Positions 1-11,478 of a DNA stretch of 64,000 nucleotides are shown one piece after another; the first letter of the stretch is position 1; each line of letters begins with the position of its first letter. The notes beneath the pieces were generated by a model. It was not told the origin of the DNA and did not search any database. It was given only the letters and a program-made list of their open reading frames with translations. Both the position numbers and the translations under genes were made by a program. This stretch comes from Pomphorhynchus laevis (lineage: Eukaryota > Acanthocephala > Palaeacanthocephala > Echinorhynchida > Pomphorhynchidae): assembly GCA_012934845.2 (NCBI GenBank), contig WNNJ02000428.1, positions 53,139-117,138 of the forward strand, in the 5' to 3' direction.

Positions 1-1523
1 CCAAATTGTTCGTTTGGAAGGTATGATCCTATACAGTAAGTTAAACGGGTAGACATGACCAATGTTAGAAGCTTATAGCAGTGATTTAAGAAGGCAACAC
101 CTATGTACGAATTAGTATCATTTGCTGAACCTTTACCTTTATAAAGTATTTTGATAACTCCCGTTCGCCAGGAATCTGGGATATGTGCATCATGTAATAA
201 GGAGTTGAAGAGAAATGTCCAATAATTCACTAAAATAGAGAATGTTGACTTAATATGTTCTGCACAAAAATTATCGGGACCAGACGCTTTATTAGTTTTC
301 ATTATTTGCACAGCCATCTCTATTTCTCGATGAGAAAAACTGTGATTCAGTGGGTCATTATCAATCGAAGAAAGTGTAATACCACAAAGGTTGAGTGGAG
401 TATCAAATAATGGAGAGTGTTTAAGCGTCTTACAAAAATGAGATATCCATGCACTTAAAGGGATCTGAGATATACCTGAATTATTTCGACATAATAATAT
501 CCACGGAGCCTTTTCCGCTAGATAGATCCGCTTTTGTTTCTCTGCATGTAATTTAGTTTTTCTCCACATAAAATTTAGATGGGTGTAGAATTTACGAAGC
601 AAAACGTATTCTCGGCGCACTGAAATATCAAAACGAAAACGCTTACTTAAGAATATCATAGCCCGTTGTATGGCACGCATCCAGAGTGGCCTTTGAGTAC
701 CCTACCTAACTTTGTTCAAACAATTACGATGACCACAAGCAGCTAATAAAGTTGAAATTAGGGTGGACATACTCTCCTCAAAATTCCCTGTGAATAAAAG
801 TGTAGACGCACGAATAATATTGTTATTTTGGATAGCTAGATATCGTATAATTCTACTTTGTTTACGGATATACTGAGTTTCTCTTTTTGGAGATACGCAA
901 TCAAAAATACATGACACCGGCTTGTGTTTCCGAACTAAAGACCATATACTTGCCAATTTTAAATGTGTATCCCTGACAGAAACGTTTGAAAAAATAAAAT
1001 CAATACAGCTTCTACCGTTCCATGATTCATAGGACCATTTTTCGCTAGGGATATGAAGCTTGAGTTGTATAGACTCGAAGTAAGAAATTAGTTGCTCAAG
1101 TTTATCCGAGATAGGTAGAGAGTATCGGGCATTGAAATCTCTCGCGATGACTATAGGCTTAGATATCGGGACTCCATCTAATATCTGTGAAATGTCGTCA
1201 ATGATATCTGCTGCCGTAAGTGACGGCTTAAAATACAAAGCAACCAGAAAAACACATGGAGTATCAACCCCAATAGAGTTGAAAGAATGTTTACAAACCT
1301 AGCTTTCGACTGTAGGTTTGAATGCAAGAATTATCCCTCCATACGGACGACCTCGATTACCGATTATAACAGGAAGATCAAAAGTATAGAATCCCGGTAA
1401 TGAACATTTTGTCGTTACCAAGGTTTCTAGCAGAAGAATAACATCAAAATTTTCTAACCATTCAATAATTCCATCATTAATTAGCGTCTGCAGTCCTTTA
1501 ACATTAAACAGTAAAAGTCTCAT
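1..1523 (-). pseudogene. LINE ORF2: endonuclease plus reverse transcriptase (partial)
   Basis: Encodes the LINE polyprotein that nicks target DNA and copies the RNA onto it. From ATG at 1523 the protein opens with MRLLLFNVKGLQTLIND, typical of APE-type endonucleases; RGRPYGGI and NGRSCIDFIFS are later endonuclease landmarks (the second contains the D of the catalytic core). RT starts below position 700: NKASGPDNFCAEHIK is the fingers motif, followed by IPDSWRTGVIKILYKGKG. The same frame stays open for about 507 codons down to position 1 apart from two in-frame TAG codons, at 1299-1301 and 702-704. The catalytic YxDD box lies outside the window. Probably a lightly damaged, non-autonomous copy. 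Confidence 0.88.
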
Positions 1524-1574
1524 GGATCCTGTATACTTAGCGTTAAGTATACGAGGAGCTACAGTCGCTTGTAG

Positions 1575-2687
1575 TCATATACTTGGAGGAGTGGAAATTT
1601 CCTGATTATCCTGTGATGTGGCAACATCAAGAACAGAAATATCACTATTCCTTGGTTGGGTATTCAATAAAGACAGATCAGTGCTATCAAATTTGCGAAT
1701 TACCCTACTGTTTTGGATAACATACTGTATTGTCGGATTTGCTAAACGTTTCTCTCTTAGTTGATCTCTTAGGACTTTATGGGCCTCTCTTTCTGGAGGA
1801 GATAGATCAGGATTAACAAACACATTCTGGAACCGAGCACTATATCTTAAATTATGACGCCTATCTAGGATACAACGAACTGTGTCTTTATTTAATGTAA
1901 CAAATGACCAGGCAGGAATATCTTTGCGAGTTGTCGAGAAACGGCGGGTTTTAATTTTGCAGTCTGGTGTTATTTGGGCACCTGCCTCGTTCAAAATGTC
2001 TTTGACATCCTGTTCATCATTTGATAAATCTACTAATCCTTTTATTATAACATTTGAAGCTCTCATACTTAGCTGATCACATGTTCTCATGATTTCTAGG
2101 GGTGTTGACGATGACATATTGATACGAGAAGTTGCAAGAACTGTTCTAGCTATCTCTTTGCGAACTACACTAGCAAAAGTATGACCAGAAACATTATAAG
2201 CTGTACTGTGGTTGCTCATCTGCGTTCTATCTACCCGGGTTTCGTCACACCTAGTAGATTCTTCCAAATTCGACAACTTTGTACTAAGGGACGATATTGA
2301 TAACGTAGCCTCGTTTAGAGATAGCTCAAGTGTAGCTATACAACTAGCTGAGCATATTCCACATAAGAATTCTTTGTGAAAAAGGTCTCGAGAAATACGA
2401 CGGGGTACCTTTACTACGGTATACAAAGAGCAACTTGAATTGGTACATTTCAATTCAAGAGTTACATACTCTCCACTAGTAGCACTATCTTGAGATAGAG
2501 AGACAGCACAATGAGATACAACGAAACGCGGTTGCATTGGTAAAACTGAGTTAACGTTCTTATTTGCGCATCTAGAACCCGGAAGACAATCTATACATAC
2601 CTTACCCGATTTCACACATTTACATCCTTTACAAACCGCATTATGACCATTGCACGGACAACAGTGAACAGAAGATGTGCTCGTCAT
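1575..2687 (-). CDS. LINE ORF1 nucleic-acid-binding protein
   Basis: An intact 370-residue ORF1. It begins with a cysteine-rich knuckle (CCPCNGHNAVCKGCKC, then CIDCLPGSRCAN) of the CXC type seen at the front of some animal LINE ORF1 proteins. A middle stretch (roughly residues 115-150) is a short helical, coiled-coil-like region. The C-terminal third (IIKGLVDLSNDEQDVKDIL ... NVFVNPDLSPPEREAHKVLR ... YVIQNSRVIRK) resembles the RNA-binding/CTD part of LINE ORF1p. It is expected to bind the LINE RNA in a particle with ORF2. The start is the ATG right before the cysteine knuckle; the stop is TGA, 50 bp before ORF2. No break is visible. Confidence 0.85.
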   Translation of the reverse strand: MTSTSSVHCCPCNGHNAVCKGCKCVKSGKVCIDCLPGSRCANKNVNSVLPMQPRFVVSHCAVSLSQDSATSGEYVTLELKCTNSSCSLYTVVKVPRRISRDLFHKEFLCGICSASCIATLELSLNEATLSISSLSTKLSNLEESTRCDETRVDRTQMSNHSTAYNVSGHTFASVVRKEIARTVLATSRINMSSSTPLEIMRTCDQLSMRASNVIIKGLVDLSNDEQDVKDILNEAGAQITPDCKIKTRRFSTTRKDIPAWSFVTLNKDTVRCILDRRHNLRYSARFQNVFVNPDLSPPEREAHKVLRDQLREKRLANPTIQYVIQNSRVIRKFDSTDLSLLNTQPRNSDISVLDVATSQDNQEISTPPSI

Positions 2688-2989
2688 AAGTTGATCAACT
2701 TTGTAAGATATTCTTCTTTATGTTCTTTATATTCTTCTTTATATTCTTCTTTTTTGCGTCGTAATAATTCGCTGTTCGATCGTTGTTTGCGTTGATTTTG
2801 TAAATCGAAATCTGCAAGTCGAAATCGAAATTGTTGTTCAATCATCGCTTGCGTCGTAACAGATAATTCGTTCTTCGACCGAATAATATTAATATTAATA
2901 TTAATATAATATTAATATTAATAAATATATAATATTTATATTTATATTAATAATAATTTTAATCTTTGTGGACAAGATTTTCCGCTCGC

Positions 2990-3439
2990 TTTGCTCGCGG
3001 AACTGAAATTGTGAGTATTTAAGAATCAAGACAATTTTTAACCAGTACAAACATTGTATTATTAATATAATGTTAGCATTATATTAATGATAATAATATA
3101 ATACAAATTATATTATTAATATAATGCAAACATATATTTATAATAATAAAAATAATGCTTTTTTAAATATAATTTTGTTTATAATAAAAAAATTTATTAA
3201 TAATACAATATACAAGTCAAGGGTTACTCGCAAATGGGTCCTTATGTTTTTATTTAATTAATCATTTCGCTTGCTTATAAACACTGGAAAATTAATTCTC
3301 GACCTTTGTGATCGGATCGATAACGAAACATAAAGTGTTAATGCAATGCTTATTTTATTTCGAAACTCTCTTATCGCATGACAATACTCACGTTTATGTT
3401 TTTCAGCTGTTTTACGTGCAATTGCTTTTACTAGTATAG
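2990..3439. other. AT-rich spacer with simple repeats
   Basis: No gene seen. The flanking 2880-2960 stretch is an AATATT/TAATAT microsatellite and 3050-3200 is TAATATAA-rich. A short GC hairpin, TCCGCTCGCTTTGCTCGCGGA, sits at about 2980-3000. It separates the LINE 5' region from the RT element that follows. Confidence 0.5.
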
Positions 3440-3440
3440 A

Positions 3441-4810
3441 AGCTGATGGTCAAGTTAATTTGTTGCAGCGATAACAATAGGATAAAATGAGAAATTTTCA
3501 ATCTCACTAATTTGTTTTAAATACTTGGCACGCTTGCGCTGCTCGTGATATTCGATACATCCTTCTACTGTTTTTGCATGATACGACGGAGCTGGATTAT
3601 TAAATACATATGTCCATAAACGTCCGCTAAGTCTACCACCAAAAATACCATTCCATACAATGTTAGAAGAGGCATCATTATGCCTGGTAGTTCTTAATTG
3701 TACGAAATCTACATTATCTGGAACACACTGCAAGGTTGGTTCAATACCAACACTGTGCATTTATCACTAGTTACTGTTGCTAAAATATCACGTACATCAT
3801 TATGACGGTATATGGGTAACGTTTCAGCTTTGCAAGATAAGGCATGTGCAATGCTAACTAATCAGCAACTTAAGCCAGTTCAAATATGACTGTCCAATTT
3901 TTCACTAGCCATATACATTTATTATTAATAAATTTATCAGTTCCTACAGGAAAATCAAGTATCATTATGCCTTCAGTTTTGAGTGATATACTTGTCTCAT
4001 GAAATTTCTGTTTGGCATTTTAAGTTGATTGGTATGCATTAATTTACTTGAATTCTTTGCATTCACAAAATGACCGTACTTGTGACCAATGTCCGATAAT
4101 ATTCGTCATACTTTTTAAAGATCTTCAATATGTCTAATAAAGTTTTCGTCATCCGCATACCATAACTGCGTTACTGTATGCACTTGCTAACGGATTATGT
4201 CAATTATTGTTATGGAAGAAATTACGAATGCGGTTATAGCGAGCTGCCCACGTAGAGTAAACTTCTCACGAATTTCAATAATTCTCACTCGCAAGCTAAG
4301 TCCGAATGAATCGTGTATGTGTTCACGAAATGCATTGAATCACTGGACACACATTGCCTTTGTTTGTTATGGTGACCTTGCGATTAGCAAAATTTAAAAC
4401 ATTTGAAGCATCTACTATAGTATTACAGTATCATAGTATTATCGTATCTTTTTGAATTACTTTTTTCAGTTGTTTTGTGAATAATATATTCCAGTCCACC
4501 TAGTTGTCCTGCTCACATCTGTTCACTACCAAAATAAGCTTGCAGATCTTGTTTTGCAATGTTGATAATGATTTTCCCTATCACTCGTCGAGCAATCTCA
4601 CCAACCCCAATCGGGCGTACTTCAGGAATTTTATTTAATGCGATAAACCTGCTAGAAACATATGTATCAAAGATCTTAGGATTTAAAGATTAGCTAGAAA
4701 TTTTAATGGCAAAATCTGCAATAATCTCAGACAACTTTGAAGAGTGTTGTCCGAAGGAATTTAATATGCGATTGAATTCTACCGCATTCACCACCATATA
4801 CTCTTAAAAA
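3441..4810 (-). pseudogene. RT-nuclease retroelement fragment (type with RPIGVGE fingers)
   Basis: A broken minus-strand piece of an RT-containing element. Near 4800-4500 the fingers region reads NRILNSFGQHSSKLSEII then SRFIALNKIPEVRPIGVGE and ARRVIGK, a signature of a widespread invertebrate RT family. Around 4100 GHKYGHFVNAKN matches its post-catalytic 'GYFPNxxK' segment. The last part (3760-3455) contains FNNPAPSYHAKT, HEQRKRAKY and IENFSFYPIV, matching the family's C-terminal nuclease region. The RT palm core is missing and several frames are used, so this is a relic. Assignment to the family is confident; its formal clade name is not. Confidence 0.7.
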
Positions 4811-4927
4811 AGAATATATTTTCTCAAAATATTATGAAACTGTAATTATTTTATCGAAATTATTTAAATCATCATATATCTTTTTTATAATTATAAATTA
4901 TAAAACGATTATAATTTTCGTGTTTAG

Positions 4928-4993
4928 AAAATTCATGAGGACAACATTTAAATCAAACTTATCATTGAATATTTGCGATATCGTCCCAAACAT
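4928..4993 (+). CDS. Array exon 1 (type B, 66 nt)
   Basis: Preceded by TGTTTAG and followed by GTAAGT. It encodes KFMRTTFKSNLSLNICDIV, then PN and the first two bases of an I/M codon. NLS is a potential glycosylation site. This is the leftmost member seen; older RT-element debris lies directly upstream, so earlier exons, if any, are outside the window. Confidence 0.75.
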
Positions 4994-5444
4994 GTAAGTC
5001 TAAGACGTTTAAATAATCATTTTTTCGTATAAATATTAAATTTGTTTCTTATGAAAACATTTATTTTTATTTCCGTGATCATTTGTTTATGCGAGTAAAT
5101 TTGATTAAATTTAATGTATATTTTCATCTCTTTATAATTGAAATTTATCTCAAATAAAAAAATAATTTACTAAAAAGTCAAATAGACTTTTCAGTAAGAA
5201 GTCAAAAAGAAATAAAAGGTCAAATATAAATAACATTTATGGAATAATTTTTCATATTCAAATTTTTTTTCGTCCTCTGTTTCAAATATTTCCTGCTGAA
5301 TTTATGTAAATCGCATTTTTCTTAAAACTTAAAAAGAAAATGTATAAATTATGTGCACTCTGTTAACTTAAAACTTTATAAAGTTAAACTTAGAGTTAGT
5401 TTATTTGTTCTGTCTAATTCATGAACGATAATTTATTTGTTTAG

Positions 5445-5510
5445 AGAATTTCACAATAATAGGATCTGGTCGAATACGTCATTGAATATATTTGGTAATG
5501 TCACTTTGCT
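5445..5510 (+). CDS. Array exon 2 (type A, 66 nt)
   Basis: Acceptor TTTAG, donor GTAAGT, 451-bp intron from the previous exon. Residues EFHNNRIWSNTSLNIFGNVT carry two sequons, NTS and NVT. An almost identical copy lies at 35488-35553, within a duplicated block that also includes the next exon. Confidence 0.78.
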
Positions 5511-5995
5511 GTAAGTACTAGTGAATTTAAGTTATCTATTGTATTTGGGTGAAATCTGTTTCAGATTTTATAAAATTTTGCCACAATCATTAGTTAGATT
5601 TTATCGTAACGGCACAATTTACATGTTATTGGCACACTTGCTTTTCTAAGCACAAATGTTAGGAAAATGTCAACTACAATATTTTTTAAATGAAATCAAT
5701 TAAATATTTTGTAGTTTATATAATAAACAGTAAAATTTGCATAATTTTATTATTTTGTTTTATTATGTTGTTTTAGAGCAACGTAAAGTTAAAATAAAAT
5801 ATACAATATTAAATCAATATTGTATTTAATAAAAATAAACGGTAAATTCAAAATAATTATCATTTTTTCAATTTCAAGTTTGAATGTTTGCCCTTTTATA
5901 AAATTGTATTCTGTTATTTTTAAATAACAATATCGAATGTTTCTTTGTTTGAAAAAACATTATAAAATATATTTTTTACTTTTTTTTGCATTAAG

Positions 5996-6061
5996 AAAAT
6001 TTGGAGATACGATATTCGAATCAGACTTATCATTGATTATTTACAATAGTGTCCCAAATAT
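5996..6061 (+). CDS. Array exon 3 (type B, 66 nt)
   Basis: Acceptor is CATTAAG, without the usual TTTAG, but after a strong T-tract; donor GTAAGT. It encodes KFGDTIFESDLSLIIYNSV then PN. It has no sequon. Its twin at 36038-36103 differs at a few residues. The 485-bp spacing from exon 2 is kept in the twin block within a few tens of bases. Confidence 0.75.
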
Positions 6062-6750
6062 GTAAGTCCAAAATGTTTTAATTATCAATTTCGTCGTTTA
6101 AAAAATAATTTGTTTTATATAAAACATTTATTTCTATTTCTGTAATAATTTGCTGGTTTTCATATATTCGATCAAGTTTTATCGATTTTAGTTGTACATT
6201 TTCATCGCTTTATAATTAAAATTTCATTCAAATAATAAGCAATAATTTACTAACATTTATAATTTTAAGTTTATTTTTAAATATAACACGCATTGAATAA
6301 TTTTTCATATTCAAATTTCATTCGTCTTCTGTTTCAAATATTTCCTGCTGAATTCATGTATATCGCATTTTTCTTTCTACATACAAAGAAAATGTATGAA
6401 TTAGGTGCATTCTGTTAACTTCAAACTTTATATTTACACTGGTTTCTCAATGTTGTGTTATATTATTTAGCTGTTGATAATTTCAAATCGTTTGTAATCT
6501 GAATAAATTAATTTTTTTATATTTTGGTATTACTACTATTGGCTTGAATAATTTACTTCTCTATGAATAATGTGCGTAATAAATATATATTCTCTTATTA
6601 AAATTTGCGGTCTTCTTTTTTTTAACTGGAATGTTGAAAAGTTTTATAAATTATCAGAATATTTTAAGATAATAACTATTTCATGTTCTATCTGTACGCA
6701 TATTTTTCTGAATTATTCTACTTGAATTACTCAATACTGAAGTGAATATT
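6062..6750 (+). other. Intronic sequence of the array unit
   Basis: No gene. It holds the part of the repeat unit that follows a type B exon: a run starting CATTTATTTCTATTTCTGTAA and later TTCGTCTTCTGTTTCAAATA, motifs that recur after exons near 36.1 kb and beside other members. The 6505-6680 stretch recurs at 34.77-34.95 kb. Confidence 0.6.
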
Positions 6751-7650
6751 TTTTGTTTGACTTTATCGCTTTTATCAGCTTGCAAACACAATTCAAATAT
6801 ATCAAAGAAAAGGGTAATTTCAACGAATTCTGTTTATTCAGGGAATTACAACACTATACGATTGCATTAAATAAACGTCTTCTCTTAGATTTGTCATCCA
6901 AAAATTACTGTATACAGATGCGTTGTTTAAATGTTCAACTTGTAACTAAATTTCCAAATCTAGATTCCCGGAATAGAAACAAAGAATTTTACTCAAAGCA
7001 GAGTATGCTTCATGATTACTTTGCAAATGAGATCACAGAACCAGCTCTATAATGTCTTTTTTGATTGGTCTTTACGTTTTAAATATGTTCTTCGTCATTC
7101 AGTCTTACAAGAAACTTTTGTTTTGTTGCCCATTATATTTAATTTTAATATTATTGACGATACGTATTCGCTTAATTTATCATTTACGTCTAGTGAAGTG
7201 CACAGATCCCTTTACATCATAAAGAATAATAAAGCTGCTGGGTTAGATTAACTTTGAATTGAACATCTAAAATCGACTATTGAGTGGTTGGTTAATTATC
7301 TGACGCACTTATTTAATGTTTTGCTTAATGGTAATCCGATTCCATTATCCTGTCATGACGGTGTTATAAAAATTCTTTACTTTAGTAAAGGATATTAATT
7401 TTTTGGATTTATATCACGGGATTGATTTTCTTAATCCTGTCTTTAATTTATTCACACATTTTATGCATATGCGATTAATTAGCTATCGTGGATATTTTCT
7501 GGCTGAAGAGCAATATGGCGCATAAATCCACACCGATTTACTTCATATGCTAGAAAGATTATGCGTGATAAAGTTGATGGCTATTTTTTCAGGCATATTT
7601 CGCTTTACTGTATATACATATATTTTGAACGAGCTTTTGATTCAGCTAAT
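6750..7650 (+). pseudogene. LINE reverse transcriptase relic
   Basis: A decayed plus-strand RT. Frames at 7012-7250 and beyond read SSEVHRSLYIIKNNKAAGLD followed by IEHLKSTIEWLVNYLTHLFN and HDGVIKILY, matching the fingers of the CR1/Jockey-like LINE at the left edge (NKASGPDNFCAEHIK ... GVIKILYKGKG). ERAFDSANL near 7640 is the remnant of the first catalytic block. Several stops and frame changes show it is an old copy, probably of a related LINE. Confidence 0.6.
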
Positions 7651-8100
7651 CTGATCTTCTACGCTGTAAGCGTAGATCTTCTGCGCGTACTGTGTTGAAT
7701 AATATGATCTTAGAATATTATCTTCTACGCACAGAGGCATAGATTATATTTCCAACTTGTAATTAAATTTCGCATAGCTTTACTTCTAAATAAGGAACAA
7801 TTTATTTTGCAGAAAACAGAGTTTATAGTTACTTTTTAAAAAAATTACATAGACTTTAATACGTAACTTCAAATATGTAAAATCAGTTAGCTGATTTGAT
7901 TTGTTCTACTGACATGTTATTGTTGACCTGTGTACTTTGTTTTCCCGGTAATATGACCTCCGTCAGAAATACTGAAACTATGTATTATTGGTTACGACTT
8001 TACTATTATTTTTTCTTATTTTTAAAACGTTTGATGAATTATTAATTTAAAAAAAGGGAGAAGCTTGCATCTCAAAGGCTTACACTTTAAAATGTAAACT
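7650..8100. other. Spacer with a Naiad-type 3' end
   Basis: No gene. A segment near 7850-7900 (TACGTAACTT ... AATCAGTTAGCTGATTTGAT) matches, in plus orientation, the terminal sequence shared by the Naiad-type tails elsewhere in the window. A short palindromic patch with GCGTAGATCTTCTGCGC lies near 7670. Confidence 0.4.
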
Positions 8101-8479
8101 GCTTCACGTGATCACGTTTAAGAGACCGGGTAATGGCCAATAGCCAGGTGGCGTAGCTCGTGGAGTGAAGGTGGTAGATTTTTATAGATCTTGATCCAGC
8201 CTGCAACCGCCTTAAGTAGGGCAGCCCCTGTTAGATGCTGCTGGAATGCCCGTTGTAAGTTTTATCTGAGTCAAATAAAATAGGTGGCCACACCGAAAAA
8301 AACAACTTTAAAAATTAAAACTTAACAAAAGTTACATGTACTCAAATACATTGGAAGCATACGTAAGGACTAAAGATTTTAATTTTAGATCTTTTAAATG
8401 TAACAGAAAAATTGATGCTATAAATAATAATTGTATTAAAATAAGATAAGCTATAAGATAAGCAAATGTTTTTCGTTAA

Positions 8480-8923
8480 ATATTAATAAAAATTGTAACT
8501 GCAATACCGCAGGTGTAGCGTATCAAATACAATGTACATGTGGATTGCAATATATAGGAAAAACATCAAATGTTAAAAACTAGGTTTAGGCAACACATAT
8601 ATAATATACAGCATAATAGTCAAACTATATTTCATAAACATATGAGATTAATAGGACATGATATTAAAAACTGTAAATTATTTATTTTAGAACATATTAC
8701 CGAAGAAAACATACCAATATTAAATCAAAAACTATTAGAAAAAGAAGATTTTTGGATTAAAATGCTTAATTCCATGTACCTATTAGGATTGAAGGATGTG
8801 GTACAAGGAATTGACAGACGTAGTATAATACATAATAAACAACTATATTATAATAATCCGGTTAAACACAAGCCAAGAAGTAATGGTGATAAAAGGAATA
8901 AGAAAAATAGAGTTAAATATTAA
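8480..8923 (+). pseudogene. N-terminal GIY-YIG endonuclease region of Naiad-type element
   Basis: Frames in 8490-8560 give CNCNTAGVAYQIQCTCGLQ then YIGKT-like sequence, the GIY-YIG core with paired cysteines. The open part from 8570 continues MLKTRFRQHIYNIQHNS with the conserved R and H, then HDIKNCKLFILEHITEEN and EKEDFWIKMLNSMYLLGLKD, where the E is the family's catalytic acid. It would make the nick that primes reverse transcription. The tail of the domain is basic (KPRSNGDKRNKKNRVKY). One frame break lies inside the core, so this copy is inactive. Confidence 0.72.
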
Positions 8924-9589
8924 AAAGATATGTATATATATGAACAATTAGAAATATTGAAACAACTTTTAAGAGATAATAAGCTGAAAGATCTTTATGT
9001 AAATATAAGAAGTTTTAAAAAAATATCATTTATTCAATAAATCAAAGATTAATTAACGAATTTGATAGGTTAAGTCGTATAATAGACAGGTATTGCAATA
9101 TAAAATACTATAATCGTACAATAAATGTTAATAATAACAATAAAAAATATACACTGACCATAAAATTCATTAATAAGAGTAAATAAATAATATGATCAAA
9201 TTTAAGTTAATATATTCCATAAGTAAGGTATAAACTGTCACCGACATTAGGACGGAAAATTTGTAATTATAATAAAGAATTAAAATCAATATGTAACGAT
9301 AATATTAGAAACATAATGTAAACAGAATGCAACTGCGAAAGTCGTAATTTTGATAAATTTAATGAACATTTGTACACATACACTCGAATTATTTGAAACT
9401 AGTAAGTTTAGAGAAATGTTATGATAAAGGTATAAATGTAGATTAAATAATAACAATAAAAATAAAATTTACAATTTTTTATACAATGACTTATTAAATG
9501 CTTACTTTGGTAAGCTGATTAATCGTGGAAGCTTAAATACATCAAAGATAAACATTTGGAAAACTTATTAATTTGATAGAATTAAAAAG

Positions 9590-10640
9590 AAAATGAAAAT
9601 CACAGACAATTATAGAAGGAAATATAAAATAAATAATAATATGTATACAGAACTTACTAAATTAAAGCATAATTATGTAATAACAACTATTGATATAGCT
9701 AGTAATAACTTTGTCTTCATATGCAAAGAGCTTTATTATGATATCGATACCCACAAAAAGAGGGAAAAGCGTTTATATAATCAATGACTATTTATTTCAG
9801 GCTAGTTGGAGATGTAATACAAACTGTCAATATTGGAAGAATAGTAAAGATATAATAAAGATATAATAAAGATATACTAAAGATATAATAAAGATATGTA
9901 TACAGAACTTATCAAATTTAAGGATAACTATAAATTAACAACTATTGATAAAGCTAGTAATAACTTTGTCATCATATGCAACAACCTTTATTAAGATTTA
10001 CTGATAAAGGAAGTTAATTATAATGATTTAAATGTAAAAGCAACATGTTAATGTAGTAATTTAAATTTTGAAACAATTATTACAAGTCATTGTTCAATAA
10101 TGAATATCAAGGGTATAAAAATTGAATCAGATAATAAAACTCTGCCTATATTATATTGGAATCCAAAATTACTTAAAAATTCAATAAAACCTAGGTTCAT
10201 ATGTAGTGCTTGTAAATGCACATTAAAACCACTTTCTGTTTATATGAATAAAATACTTAAAGTAATTTAAACACACTTTAAAAAATATTGCAAGGTAATC
10301 GAAATTAATACTGGTATAAAACACTATTTCAGTATTAATTCTACAAAAGAACTTTTAGAACACATAAAAGAGAAAAATGATTTGATTCAACATTTGTTAA
10401 ATTGAATTTTAAACTCTTCATTTGCATAATGTCAAGGACAAATAATATATATTTTACACGATATTGCTACTAACATCTTCAAAATAAAACACTATTTCAG
10501 TATTAATTCTACAAAAGAATTTTTAGAACGCACAAGAAGAATAAATTTTCAAATTACGATTTTATTACGCTTTTTACAAATCTAGATTTAACAGATATTA
10601 AAGCAAAATTAATTAATCCTTTATTCGGAAAAAGGTATAC
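9590..10640 (+). pseudogene. Naiad-type RT region, 5' half
   Basis: Contains YTELTKLKHNYVITTIDIAS and NNFVFICKELYYD (start of RT), repeated again near 9895-9990 after a short AGATATAATAA repeat, then ILYWNPKLLKNSIKPRFIC, the PKxHK..PRFI fingers motif common to Penelope-like and telomerase-type RTs. The stretch 10590-10640 matches the segment of the better copy reading DIKEALVKLINLIFGKR. The catalytic box is absent because the copy ends before it. Confidence 0.68.
9838..9898 (+). repeat. AGATATAATAA tandem repeat
   Basis: About five copies of an 11-bp unit (AAGATATAATA with small variants) inside the Naiad RT region; a similar patch lies at 12862-12920 in the second fragment. It duplicates the junction before the MYTEL-like segment and probably arose by slippage. 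Confidence 0.6.
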
Positions 10641-11412
10641 ATTATTTAGTCTATAATATTTTACATATAATATCTTACATATTTTCTTGTCGAATTCTTT
10701 TATTACTTTTGTAAACAGCAATTCTTCGGTAAAGCAATACATATTAAGGCTTTAATATTTTACATATAATATCTTACATATTTTCTTGCCAAGCTCTTTT
10801 ACATATTTTTATTTGTAAAATTATAGTAGAAAATATTTATATATTCAATTTAGTATATCCATTTTGATGTGATGAAACATTTCAGTTTAAATGTCAATAA
10901 ACTCATGTATTAATTTTAAACCTTAAATCACTATTGATAATGTGTCTGTTGATAGTGTGTCAATCAATAAGTCAAGCTCTTATATTTTCAGCTGTTTACT
11001 TTTGTAAACAGCAATTCTTCAGATATTATCAATTGAAAATTTTTACTACTTGAACATTATATTGCTCTTGAAAATCATATCGCATCAAAGCAAAAATATC
11101 ATTTGAATTTAAATGAACACGTTTCTATGTTAGGCTTAGAAATAACTGTCGTAACCTGACAAAGTTGCAGTTCCTTCTATATCATTGTCTTTATAAAATT
11201 AAATGTATTTATAATATATCAATAAATTTATAAAATAATATTATTTGAGTATTTTATTATTTAATGACACGGTTGATTTATAGTGTTTTAAAATTGTAAT
11301 TTTTAATATAAAAATTTATTTAATATTTTCTGCTATTGAGAATTTTAATTCAACGACAATTATTTTCCATACTTCGTTTAATTCATAAATAAATTTTAAT
11401 TGGTCTGTTTAG
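10640..11412 (+). repeat. Array intron segment upstream of a type A exon
   Basis: No gene. TATTTAGTCTATAATATTTT appears twice here (10640 and 10745). The stretch from about 10990 to 11410 is the block that leads into a type A exon; it recurs almost unchanged at 28395-28790 and in weaker form at 40460-40787. It defines the left half of the repeat unit. Confidence 0.65.
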
Positions 11413-11478
11413 AAAGTTTTACAATACTAGAATCTGGTCAAGGTCGTTATTGAATATTTTTGGTAATGTTTCTCAATT
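11413..11478 (+). CDS. Array exon 4 (type A, 66 nt)
   Basis: Acceptor CTGTTTAG, donor GTAAGT. KFYNTRIWSRSLLNIFGNVS then Q; NVS is a sequon. The intron before it is about 5.35 kb because a LINE relic and a Naiad copy lie in it. A sister unit at 28.4-28.8 kb has the same upstream intron but no exon. Confidence 0.77.

Larger units (their letters stand above)
1..2990 (-). mobile_element. CR1/Jockey-like LINE, bicistronic, cut by window edge
   Basis: A minus-strand non-LTR retrotransposon with the classic two-gene layout: a zinc-knuckle ORF1 (2687 to 1575), about 50 bp of spacer, then an ORF2 with an apurinic-type endonuclease followed by reverse transcriptase, which runs off the left edge of the window in the RT fingers. 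The sequence from 2690 to about 2990, rich in TTC/TTCTT and CGAAATCG-type repeats, is probably its 5' untranslated region. The coding part is nearly intact, so the insertion is probably fairly recent. The clade is inferred from the ORF1 type and endonuclease; CR1, Jockey and related LINEs cannot be separated safely by eye. Confidence 0.85.
8100..10640 (+). mobile_element. Penelope-like element, permuted (Naiad-type), decayed
   Basis: A plus-strand retroelement with the GIY-YIG nuclease region (8490-8923) ahead of the RT region (9590-10640). That order is the reverse of standard Penelope elements and matches the Naiad/Chlamys group described by Arkhipova and co-workers. The 5' part includes CCGTTGTAAGTTTTATCTG at about 8250, which is shared with the copy at 60.6-63.7 kb and lies about 60 bp upstream of the shared MYS start. 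The 8100-8230 stretch is GC-richer than its surroundings. The copy has several frame breaks and stops at about 10640 inside RT, where it joins a sequence also found at 28305; no 3' tail is attached. Confidence 0.75.

Noticed and set aside
8100-8290. Possible tRNA-like promoter boxes (TGGCGTAGCTCGTGG and GATCTTGATCC)
   Set aside because: Spacing is roughly right for A and B boxes, but no cloverleaf can be drawn and the right-hand part is shared with the 5' end of the other Naiad copy, so it was counted as element leader.
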